Source: Candidatus Siliceabacter maunaloa (GTDB lineage Bacteria > Actinomycetota > Thermoleophilia > Solirubrobacterales > Solirubrobacteraceae). Taken from it: 49,522 nt of DNA. The position numbers were made by a program, and so were the translations under genes. Each line of letters begins with the position of its first letter. The stretch's first letter is position 1. A model generated the notes under the pieces. The model made no database searches. It saw only the letters and a program-made list of their open reading frames with translations, and was not told the DNA's origin. The stretch spans positions 1 to 49,522 of the forward strand of contig JANDLV010000029.1 in the NCBI GenBank assembly GCA_024330185.1, written 5' to 3'. Of the stretch, positions 32,444 through 40,047 are shown one piece after another.

Positions 32444-34339
32444 ATGCGCCGCTACCTCCTCACCTTCGCTGTCGCGGCGGCGCTGGCCGCTCCCACGAGC
32501 GCCCAGGCCGCGTTCTTCCCGGGCGAGCCGATCGACGGGCCCGGCGACGCCATCACCGCGCTGGGCGAGGTGGAGCTGGCGCCCGACGGCACCGGCGCCG
32601 TCGCCTACCTCAAGCCCGACGGCGGGGTCGATCACGTCTTCGTCGCGCGCTTCGTCGACGGGCGCTTCCAGGCGCCCGAGCGTGTCGACGCGGGCCTGGA
32701 CGCGGCCAGCAGCCAGCCCGTGGTGGCCGCCGACGACGAGGGTCGCCTGGCCGTGGCCTTCGTCAACGGCGGCACCCTCCACGTGGTCAACCGCATGCCG
32801 GGAGAGGGCTTCGGCACGCCTCAGGCCATCGCGGGCGCCGCCTCCAACCCTGACGTCGCGCTGGGCGTCGGCGCCAAGGGCTACCTCGTGTGGGTGCAGC
32901 CGGGCTCCAGCGCCGCCGACCTGCGCGCCGCCAGCGTCGACCGCGCGGGCACGTGGAGCGTGCTGCCGGGGATCCTGGACATCGCGCCCGAGCGCGACGC
33001 GGGCACGGGCACCGGCCGTCCACGGGTGGCGGTGGCCGCCGACGGGTTCGCCATCGTGGCGTGGGGCGAGGCGGGGGAGGTCTGGGCGCGCAAGCTGTTT
33101 CGCACCGAGGTGTCCCAGGCCCCGCAGCAGCTCTCAGGCTCGGCGGTCGACGGGTCGCCGGCGCTGACCGCCGATCTGCCCGAGGTCGACATGGAGTTCG
33201 ACTCCTCCTTCGCGTGGGTGGCCTTCCGCCAGGTGGTCTCCGAGGGCGGCGCGCGCGACCGGGTGGTCGCCCGGCGCATGCGCGGCACGGAGTTCGACCC
33301 GCCGGTGGCGGTCGACGGGCTGGCCCAGGGCGTGGGCGGGGGCGCGACGGCACCGGGCATCGACCTCAACGGCCGCGGGGTGGGAATCGCCACCAGCGCC
33401 GGGGAGGGCGGCATCGTGCGCGCCGCCCGGCTGCGCTTCGATGCTTTCCTGCCGACGCAGACGCTCACACCCGCCTTCGGCGTCCCGCCCGCGCCGGTGC
33501 CCGTGCTCAGTGAGAACAACGACGGCCTGGTCGCCTACTTCACCGGGCAGGGCGTGAGCGCGCGGCCGTCGCTCGGCGGGGACCGCGACGAGGGCGACGG
33601 CCAGCCCGTGCTGGGCGAGGAGGCCGTGCTCTCGGCCGCCGGGTCCGGCCCGGTCGATGCCGGGAAGGGTCTGGACGCGAGCGTGGACCGTGCCTTCGGC
33701 GCCGTGGTGGTCTGGGTCCAGGGCCCCCCCGGCGCGCAGACGCTGACCTACGGCGTGCACGACCGCCCGCCAAGCTCCTTCCCGGGCTACACCGGCACCC
33801 AGTGGCGCCCGCTGGAGGACAATGTCCTGACCTGGGACGACACGTTCGAGCTGTGGGGCGCGGTGAGCTATCAGCCGCTGCTGGACGGCCAGCCGGCGGG
33901 CCCGCCGGTGGCCGAACGGCGCTCGACGCTCCCCGAGCCGATCCCCGAAGGCCGCCACGCCTGGTCGGTCGTCGCCACCGACATCCGCGGCCAGACCTTC
34001 CAGATGGAGGAGCGCCGGCTGCTCATCGACCGCACGGTCCCCGCGCTCGACGTGCGCGTCGTGGGCCGCCGCGAGGCCGGGGAGCGCCTGCGGATCCGCG
34101 TGCGGGCCAAGGAACCGGGCAGCGCCGGCCAGGCCTCGGGCCTGGACTTCGTGCGCGTGACCCCAGGCGACGGCGCGCGCATCCGCGAGGGAGAGGTGCG
34201 CAACGGCAAGCGCTTCGCGACGCGGACGATGACGGTCAACGAGGCCTACAGCGCCGGCGAGCACGAGCTCAAGGTCACCGCCTACGACCGCGCCGGGAAC
34301 ATGGCCGTCGAGCGGATCGACCTGCGCATCCGCCGGTGA
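32444..34339 (+). CDS. Large secreted protein with propeller-like repeats and C-terminal Ig-like part
   Basis: A 631-residue protein with a clear signal peptide (MRRYLLTFAVAAALAAPTSA, cut after QAA). Residues 30-420 contain loosely repeated units of the type VAADDEGRLAVAFVNGGTLHVV, which suggests a beta-propeller. Residues 430-631 (WDDTFELWGAVSYQPLL, LLIDRTVPALDVRV, AYDRAGNMAVERIDL) resemble bacterial Ig/fibronectin-like surface modules. No enzyme motif is seen, so an extracellular or wall-associated role is likely. TAGAGT lies 12 nt before the ATG. The stop overlaps the folP start. Confidence 0.75.
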   Translation: MRRYLLTFAVAAALAAPTSAQAAFFPGEPIDGPGDAITALGEVELAPDGTGAVAYLKPDGGVDHVFVARFVDGRFQAPERVDAGLDAASSQPVVAADDEGRLAVAFVNGGTLHVVNRMPGEGFGTPQAIAGAASNPDVALGVGAKGYLVWVQPGSSAADLRAASVDRAGTWSVLPGILDIAPERDAGTGTGRPRVAVAADGFAIVAWGEAGEVWARKLFRTEVSQAPQQLSGSAVDGSPALTADLPEVDMEFDSSFAWVAFRQVVSEGGARDRVVARRMRGTEFDPPVAVDGLAQGVGGGATAPGIDLNGRGVGIATSAGEGGIVRAARLRFDAFLPTQTLTPAFGVPPAPVPVLSENNDGLVAYFTGQGVSARPSLGGDRDEGDGQPVLGEEAVLSAAGSGPVDAGKGLDASVDRAFGAVVVWVQGPPGAQTLTYGVHDRPPSSFPGYTGTQWRPLEDNVLTWDDTFELWGAVSYQPLLDGQPAGPPVAERRSTLPEPIPEGRHAWSVVATDIRGQTFQMEERRLLIDRTVPALDVRVVGRREAGERLRIRVRAKEPGSAGQASGLDFVRVTPGDGARIREGEVRNGKRFATRTMTVNEAYSAGEHELKVTAYDRAGNMAVERIDLRIRR

Positions 34340-35262
34340 GAGCGGCGCCACCGCGGCTTCTGGCCGCCGCCCGCGGGCGCGAGCTGCGCCTGGAGCGTCC
34401 CTGGCTCATGGGGGTGCTCAACGCCTCGCCGGACTCGTTCTCCGACGGCGACGCGGCAGGCGTGGACGCCCGCGTGGAGCGTGCGCGGGAGCTGCTGGAG
34501 GCGGGCGCCGACCTCATCGACATCGGCGGGGAGTCGGCCATCACGGGCGTGCCCGCGGTGTCCGTCGAGGAGGAGGTCGCCCGCGTGGTGCCGCTGATCG
34601 AGCGCGTGGCCGGCGAGCTGGGCGCGCTGGTCTGCGTGGACACCTACAAGCCCGCGGTGGCGCAGGCCGCAGTCGCGGCAGGGGCGGCGATCGTCAACGA
34701 CGTCAGCGGCCTGCTCGACCTCGGCCTGGCCGACGTGTGCGCGCGGACGGGCGCTGCGCTGGTCGTCATGCACACCCGATCTGCGCCCAAGGTGCGCCGG
34801 GACGACCCGGGGCTCTACGACGACGTCGTGGCCGACGTGCTCGCCTTCCTGGGCGAGCGCATGGCGGCGGCGCGCGAGCGCGGGATGCGCGAGGAGCAGT
34901 TCATGGTCGACCCCGGTCCCGACTTCGCCAAGACCCCCGCGCAGACGGTCGAGGTGCTGCGCGGCCTGGGCGAGTTGCACGCGCTGGGCCGCCCGATCCT
35001 GCTGGCCGCCTCGCGCAAGGACTTCATCGGCGCGGTCACCGGGCGCAGCCCGCGCGAGCGCCTGGCCGGCACGCTCGCCGCGGTCGCGCAGGGCGTCGAC
35101 GCCGGCGCGCACGTGCTGCGCGTTCACGACGTGCGCGAAGTGGCCGACTTCCTGGCCGTGCGGGGCGCGCTGCGCGGGGAGCGGGCGGTCCCCGGGGAGC
35201 TGCTCCTCGCGGGCGAGCTGCGCCACGAGCGGCAGGGACAATCAGGGAACCCGCAAAACTAG
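34336..35262 (+). CDS. folP: Dihydropteroate synthase with atypical pABA loop
   Basis: A 308-residue TIM-barrel protein. It should condense p-aminobenzoate with hydroxymethyldihydropterin diphosphate in folate synthesis. Recognisable are GVLNASPDSFSDGD (about 26-39), IVNDVSGL, VDPGPDFAKT and LLAASRKDFIGAVTGRSPRERLAGTLAA, with RVHDV near the end. The loop that is normally ESTRPG reads ESAITG (66-71), and MHMQG-type text reads MHTRSAPK. These loops shape the pABA/sulfonamide site, so substrate handling may differ. GTG 34336 overlaps the previous stop (GTGA). The 40-residue C-terminal tail is extra. Confidence 0.85.
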   Translation: MRAAPPRLLAAARGRELRLERPWLMGVLNASPDSFSDGDAAGVDARVERARELLEAGADLIDIGGESAITGVPAVSVEEEVARVVPLIERVAGELGALVCVDTYKPAVAQAAVAAGAAIVNDVSGLLDLGLADVCARTGAALVVMHTRSAPKVRRDDPGLYDDVVADVLAFLGERMAAARERGMREEQFMVDPGPDFAKTPAQTVEVLRGLGELHALGRPILLAASRKDFIGAVTGRSPRERLAGTLAAVAQGVDAGAHVLRVHDVREVADFLAVRGALRGERAVPGELLLAGELRHERQGQSGNPQN

Positions 35263-35330
35263 ATCGGCTTTCCAGCCTTTGCTGCTAGCCTTGCGCATCG
35301 TCCAACGCAAGGCCCCGAAGGAGGATCGCG

Positions 35331-35591
35331 ATGACCTACGTGATCGCCGAGCCCTGCATCGGCACCAAGGACAATTCGTGCGTCGAGGTCTGTCCCGTCG
35401 ACTGCATCCATCCGACGCCGGAGGAGTCGGGCCACGAGGAGGCGGCGCAGCTTTACATCGATCCCGAGGAGTGCATCGATTGTGACGCCTGCGTCGAGGC
35501 CTGCCCGGTGGACGCCTGCTTCGCCGAGGACCAGCTACCCGGCGAATGGGAGAAGTACATCGAGATCAACGCCAACCACTACGCGAGCTGA
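35331..35591 (+). CDS. fdxA: 7Fe/8Fe bacterial-type ferredoxin
   Basis: An 86-residue electron carrier. The first cysteine set is CIGTKDNSCVEVCPVDC and the second is CIDCDACVEACPVDA, together giving one 3Fe-4S or 4Fe-4S and one 4Fe-4S cluster, as in actinobacterial FdxA. AAGGAGG lies 10 nt before the ATG, a strong ribosome site. TAGCCT near 35288 may be the -10. Confidence 0.92.
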   Translation: MTYVIAEPCIGTKDNSCVEVCPVDCIHPTPEESGHEEAAQLYIDPEECIDCDACVEACPVDACFAEDQLPGEWEKYIEINANHYAS

Positions 35592-35723
35592 AGCTCTGCG
35601 GCGATCGGCCGGGCCACGGGCCGCACCGTGGCTCCGCCGCGGCCTTCGGTAGCGTTCACGGCCAGTCGCCGGCCGCTGTCCAACGCGGTCGGGTGCCCAC
35701 CGACGACCCACGGAGGTTCTCAC

Positions 35724-37130
35724 ATGCCCGTCCTCTCGCGCTCCGCGCTCGAGTCCAGCCCGCTCGCCGACCTGCACGCCGTCGCCGGCGAGTTGGGGCT
35801 CGACGGCTTCCGCCGCCTGCGGAAGGCCGAGCTCGTCGACCGCATCCTGGAGCGCCAGGGCGGCGGGGAGGAGGAGTCCGGCGGCGCCGAGGCCACCAGC
35901 GGGGGCGAGGCCCGCGGGGGCGAGGCCCGCGAGGGCGGAGGTCGGCGCCGGCGCGGCGGCCGCGGGCGCGGGAAGCGCCAGACCGACGAGAACGGCGCCA
36001 CCGACGAGGATGGTGCGACCGCGGAGGCCGTCGAGGCCGCGGACGCTGCCGAGGCCGCCGAGTCCGACGACGAGACGCCCTCCCGCCCCCGGCGCGGGCG
36101 TCGCGGGGGCCGGTCGGCCGACAAGGCGGCCGCCGACAAGTCGGAGCGCCCGTCCGCCGGCAGGCCGGAGAAGGCGGCGCCCGACAGGCCCGCGCCCGAC
36201 AAGCCCGACAAGGCGGCCGACGAGACCGTCGAGGGCGTCGTGGAGCTGCTGTCCAACGGCTCGGCCTTCGTGCGCCTGTCGCCGCCCGATCCCTCCGAGG
36301 ACGACGTCTACGTCTCCGCCGCTCAGGTCCGTCGGTGCGAGCTGGTGTCCGGCGACCGCGTGACCGGGCCGATGCGGCCCGCGCGGCGCTCCGAGCGCTA
36401 CCCCTCGCTGGTGCGCGTGGAGACCATCAACGGCCGCGACGCCGACGAGGTCGCCGAGGGCACGCGCTTCGATGACCTGCCCGCCGCCTTCCCGACGCAG
36501 CGCCTGACCTTCGGCGAGGACCCCACCCTGAAGGCCATCGAGTGGCTCACCCCGATAGGGCGCGGCTCGCGCGTGACCATCGCCGGCCCGCCCGCCTCCG
36601 GCAAGACCGAGGCGCTGCTGCGCCTCGCCGGTGCCCTGGCCGGCCAGGAGGGCCTGGAGCTGTCGGTCGTCCTGTGCGGCGCGCGTCCCGAGGAGCTGGG
36701 GCTGTGGAGGGCCGAGGGCCTTCCCGAGCCGACCGCGGCGTCGACCCTGACGGCGTCGGCCGATGCGCAGGCCGGCGCGCTGGAGCGGGCCGTGGAGACG
36801 GCCAAGCGCATCGCGGCGCGCGGCGGCCACGCCGTGGTGCTCGTCGACGGCCTGGGTACCGTGGCCCCCGCGGCCGCGCGCAAGGCCCTGGGCGCCGCGC
36901 GGGCCATCGTCGACGGCGGCTCGCTCACGGTGATCGCCACAGCTCCCGAGCCGGTGGGTGGCGAGACCACGGTCGTGGCCATGGATCGCGCACTGGCCTC
37001 CACGGGGCGCTTCCCGGCACTCGATCTGGCCGCCTCCGGCACCCTGCGCCCCGCCCTCCTGGTGGGGGAGGCGGGCGCCGAGGCCATCGCCCAGGCGCGG
37101 CGCAGCGCGCTGGACGAGGGCGGCGCGTAG
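35724..37130 (+). CDS. rho: Divergent Rho-like transcription termination factor lacking key ATPase residues
   Basis: A 468-residue protein aligned along Rho. Residues 1-40 are the Rho N-terminal helical domain (ADLHAVAGELGLDGFRRLRK). Residues 45-165 are a long charged linker rich in Arg/Gly/Asp, common in actinobacteria. The RNA-binding cold-shock-like domain follows (GVVELLSNGSAFVRLS to DDVYVSAAQVRRCELVSGDR). The ATPase part has a Walker A, GPPASGKT, with K294. The catalytic segment reads CGARPEELG where Rho has DERPEEV, the Q-loop stretch (SGxxLTGGVD) and EEFKGTGN are deleted, and SGTRKEE reads SGTLRPA, removing the arginine finger. Folding is likely, but classic ATP-driven translocation is doubtful. 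CGGAGG lies 7 nt before ATG 35724. Confidence 0.8.
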   Translation: MPVLSRSALESSPLADLHAVAGELGLDGFRRLRKAELVDRILERQGGGEEESGGAEATSGGEARGGEAREGGGRRRRGGRGRGKRQTDENGATDEDGATAEAVEAADAAEAAESDDETPSRPRRGRRGGRSADKAAADKSERPSAGRPEKAAPDRPAPDKPDKAADETVEGVVELLSNGSAFVRLSPPDPSEDDVYVSAAQVRRCELVSGDRVTGPMRPARRSERYPSLVRVETINGRDADEVAEGTRFDDLPAAFPTQRLTFGEDPTLKAIEWLTPIGRGSRVTIAGPPASGKTEALLRLAGALAGQEGLELSVVLCGARPEELGLWRAEGLPEPTAASTLTASADAQAGALERAVETAKRIAARGGHAVVLVDGLGTVAPAAARKALGAARAIVDGGSLTVIATAPEPVGGETTVVAMDRALASTGRFPALDLAASGTLRPALLVGEAGAEAIAQARRSALDEGGA

Positions 37131-37134
37131 GCCC

Positions 37135-37599
37135 TCAGCGCGGGAGGTAGGCCACCCGGCCCCAGGAGGGTTCGGGGGCGAGCTCGATCGGCTCGCCGTC
37201 GCGATCGGGCTGGACGTAGTGGAAGGCGTGGGACGCGGCGTCCAGGGCGACGTCGAGCTCCCCCTCCTTCACGCGCTGGTCCAGCCACGCGCCGCGGAAG
37301 ACCAGCCGGCGCAGCCAGTGCACCAGTGAGCGGTCGGCCGGGCCGACGAGCTCGGGCCAGCAGTCGTTGACGTGCTCGCCCAGAGCCGAGGCGGGATCGT
37401 GGATCTCGCCGTTGACGGCGAGGTTGACCAGGTCCTCGCGCTCGCCGTCGCCCAAGCGCCCGTGCACGAAGCCCAGCTTGAGCGCCGCCTGCTCGCAGCG
37501 CTGGGTGAAGTCGTCCTCGTTGAAGGTGAAGCGCAGCTCGCCGTACTCGAGGACGAAGTCCTCTCCTGAGTCGTAGTTGCCACGTCGTTGGGTGTCCAT
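37135..37599 (-). CDS. Hypothetical soluble protein, unknown function
   Basis: A 154-residue acidic protein starting MDTQRRGNYDSGEDFVLEYG. It has mixed helix and strand character and no signal peptide or membrane helix. I do not recognise a family. ATG 37599 is chosen; a GTG 27 nt upstream in frame lies inside a GC hairpin and is less likely. It converges with rho, ending 5 nt after it. Confidence 0.6.
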   Translation of the reverse strand: MDTQRRGNYDSGEDFVLEYGELRFTFNEDDFTQRCEQAALKLGFVHGRLGDGEREDLVNLAVNGEIHDPASALGEHVNDCWPELVGPADRSLVHWLRRLVFRGAWLDQRVKEGELDVALDAASHAFHYVQPDRDGEPIELAPEPSWGRVAYLPR

Positions 37600-37608
37600 G
37601 AGCAGAAG

Positions 37609-37636
37609 CGCCCCGGGGTGAAACACCCCCGGGGCG
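37609..37636 (-). promoter_or_regulatory. 5'-leader hairpin of the hypothetical gene
   Basis: On the minus strand CGCCCCGGGGGTG-TTT-CACCCCGGGGCG forms a 12-bp stem with one bulge, ending 9 nt before ATG 37599. TAAGAT (minus strand, about 37641-37646) would start the RNA almost exactly at the stem, so the message would carry a 5'-terminal hairpin. Confidence 0.45.
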
Positions 37637-37735
37637 TCGGCATCTTAGGCACGGCTCCTGCCCGCTCGGACGACGTGCAGAAGAAGTTGCAGCCGCAGGG
37701 GGGCGAAAGGTGCGCGTCTCGTGCCTAGGGGAGGC

Positions 37736-38494
37736 ATGAGCGACGCCGACACAGCCACCCTCCTGATCGTCGAGGACGACCCCGCGACGGGCGCGTTCCT
37801 CGCGGACAACCTGAGCGCCGACGGGTACGAGGTGCTCGTCGCCGAGCACGTGCGCGACGGGCTGCGCCTACTCGAGACCAAGTTCCCCGACCTGGTCCTC
37901 GTGGACCTCGGGCTGCCCGACGGGTCGGGCTTCGACCTCGTCGACCGGGTGCGTGAGGCCGACGGGCTGGCCAGCCGCATCGACCCGCGCACGCCGCTGA
38001 TGGTCGTCTCCGGACGCGACGCGGAGATCGACCGGGTCCGGGGGTTCCAGAGGGGCTGCGACGACTACGTCGGGAAGCCGTTCTCCTACCCCGAGCTGAA
38101 GGGGCGCATCGACGCGCTGCTGCGTCGCGTCAACCACCGCCGGGCCCACGGGCGCCTGCGTGTGGGGCCGCTGGTGATCGACCCGCCCGCGCGGGAAGTG
38201 CGCCTGCGCGGAAGGCTCGTCGAGTTGTCGGCCAAGGAGTTCGCGTTGCTTCGCGCCCTGGCCGTGGAGCCCGGGCGCGTGCTGACCAAGGACGAGCTGC
38301 TGCGCGGGGTGTGGGGCTTTCGCTCCCTGGGCCAGACGCGCACCCTGGACTCCCACGCCTGCCGGCTGCGTCACAAGCTGGGTGTGGACGGCGACCGCTT
38401 CGTGATCAACGTGTGGGGCGTGGGCTATCGACTGATAGATGGGCCATTGCATCTGGAGGAAGATCGCAAGATGGGTGGAGGTCGGCTGGCCTGA
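37736..38494 (+). CDS. OmpR/PhoB-type response regulator
   Basis: A 252-residue regulator. Residues 1-125 are a receiver domain with the acidic pair VEDD, phospho-acceptor D57 in LVDLGLPDG, and the conserved Lys in DDYVGKPFSYPEL. Residues 135-235 are a winged-helix DNA-binding domain (LSAKEFALLRAL to TLDSHACRLRHKLG and NVWGVGYRLID). GAGG lies a few nt before ATG 37736. No sensor kinase is adjacent. The last 16 residues (GPLHLEEDRKMGGGRLA) are not typical and lead into the recombinase module, which may have inserted here. Confidence 0.88.
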   Translation: MSDADTATLLIVEDDPATGAFLADNLSADGYEVLVAEHVRDGLRLLETKFPDLVLVDLGLPDGSGFDLVDRVREADGLASRIDPRTPLMVVSGRDAEIDRVRGFQRGCDDYVGKPFSYPELKGRIDALLRRVNHRRAHGRLRVGPLVIDPPAREVRLRGRLVELSAKEFALLRALAVEPGRVLTKDELLRGVWGFRSLGQTRTLDSHACRLRHKLGVDGDRFVINVWGVGYRLIDGPLHLEEDRKMGGGRLA

Positions 38495-38618
38495 TCTGGC
38501 CTTCGGTGCTGGCGGCGGCCTCGGTGACGTATCGAGGCCGCATCCTAAGGCTGGCTCGCTCAAACGGGGGGCGGCGCGATGGGATCGCGCCGCCGATGTC
38601 GAGGCTGCTCTTGTCCGG

Positions 38619-39700
38619 GTGTTCGGCGAGGGCGTTCGGCCGTTGCGCCTCGAGAGCGCTCTGTTCGATGCCGTGTTGGCGGGATGGCGCTCGCAGCAGG
38701 CGGCGCGGCATCTGGCCGAGTCGACCAAGCGCGACCGCGAAACGCTGGTGCGCCGTTTCCAGGTGCACACCGGGCGATGGCCGTGGGAGTGGCGCGCCCT
38801 GGACGTCGACGAATGGCTGGAGGACCTCGGCAGTCCGCCGCGGCGCTTGTCGGTTTCGACGTTGCGTGGCTTTCAGGGCTCGCTGCGGGCCTTCTTCGAT
38901 TACCTGATCGACGAGCGCTACCCCTGGGTGACGATCTGTGAGCGCGAGTTCAGCCGCCGGCCGGTTCAGTTGATCGATGAGCGCAACCGGATCGCGCACG
39001 TCACCGACTTCGAGGGCGATCCGGGGCGTCGGCCCTTATCGCGGGAGGAGCTGGTGATGCTCTTCGACTTCTGTGATGCCCAGGTGGGTCGCCGTCGTGC
39101 GCTGGGGCGCAAGGGATCGCTGGCCGCCTTTCGTGACGCGGCGCTGTTCAAGACGATCTACGCGTTCGGGCTGCGCCGCCAGGAGGCGGCGCGTCTGGAC
39201 GTGACTGACCTCGGACGCAACGCGCACCGTCCGTCGTTTGGGCGCTATGGCACCTTGAGCGTTCGCTTCGGCAAGGCCTCGCGCGGCAGCGCGCCCAAGC
39301 GCCGCAGTGTGCTGACGGTGTTCGCCTGGTCGGTTGAGGTGCTCGAGCAGTACGTCGAGGAGGTGCGACCGCTCTACGGCGCGATGAAGAGCCTGGGCTG
39401 TGGCTGACCGAGAGGGGTGGACGGATCGACACGGTGGAGATCAGCAAGCGCTTCGCCGAGGCGCGCGACGCGCTGGGGCTTCCGGGTGAGCTGACGGTGC
39501 ACAGCCTGCGCCACAGCTATGTCACTCATCTGATCGAGGACGGCTTCGACGAGCTGTTCGTGCGGATGCAGGTCGGCCATCGCTTCGCCTCGACGACCGC
39601 GCTCTACACCGGCGTCAGCGGTGCCTACAAGAACGACGCGATGCGCGCCGCGTTGCGCGGCCAGCTGTCGAGCACACTGAGCCTTGAGGAAGGCGGCTGA
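38619..39700 (+). pseudogene. Tyrosine recombinase split by a frameshift
   Basis: The first part (from GTG 38619, in a frame open from 38439) has a SAM-like core-binding domain (WRSQQAARHLAESTKRDRET, then RWPWEWRALDVDEWLEDL) and the start of the catalytic domain with the first Arg in YAFGLRRQEAARLDV. It stops at 39405-39407. The second part, in another frame, carries ITVEIS-like TVEISKRFAEARDALGLPG, HSLRHSYVTHL (His-x-x-Arg) and VGHRFASTTALYTGVS with the nucleophile Tyr. The missing link PGLWLTERGGRID is readable in that second frame, so one shift at about 39390 explains it. All catalytic residues are present. It could be a recent mutation or a programmed shift. Confidence 0.8.
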
Positions 39701-40047
39701 TGGCCGAGTTCGACTATGAATGGCGCCTGCGGATCCTGCTGGCCGAGCGCGGGATCTGGAGTTCTAGCGACCTCGGCCCGCTGCTGGCCGAGCGCGGCGT
39801 CGGGCTGTCCAATACGCAGCTGTGGCGGCTGGTCACGGGCAAGCCCGAGCGGTTGAACCTTCACACCCTGATGGCCCTCTGCGACCTATTGGACTGCACG
39901 CCCAACGACCTCATCCAGCCGCGCGAGGCGCCCAGCAGGGCCCAGCCGGCCAAGCAGCGCGCGGCGGGCGGCGAGCGCGGCGTCGGCGACTTGGTGCCCA
40001 AGAAGGCCCGCATCCGTCCGGCCGGTGGTCGTGGTGGCCGGCGATGA
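39700..40047 (+). CDS. Small Xre/Cro-type helix-turn-helix protein of the recombinase module
   Basis: A 115-residue protein. Residues 8-68 (LRILLAERGIWSSSDLGPLL, VGLSNTQLWRLVTGKPERLN, LMALCDLLDCTPNDLI) form a Cro/CI-type DNA-binding domain. The C-terminal 45 residues are basic and disordered (PKKARIRPAGGRGGRR). ATG 39700 overlaps the integrase stop (ATGA), and its own stop overlaps the next ATG, so all three genes are translationally coupled. Confidence 0.78.
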   Translation: MAEFDYEWRLRILLAERGIWSSSDLGPLLAERGVGLSNTQLWRLVTGKPERLNLHTLMALCDLLDCTPNDLIQPREAPSRAQPAKQRAAGGERGVGDLVPKKARIRPAGGRGGRR

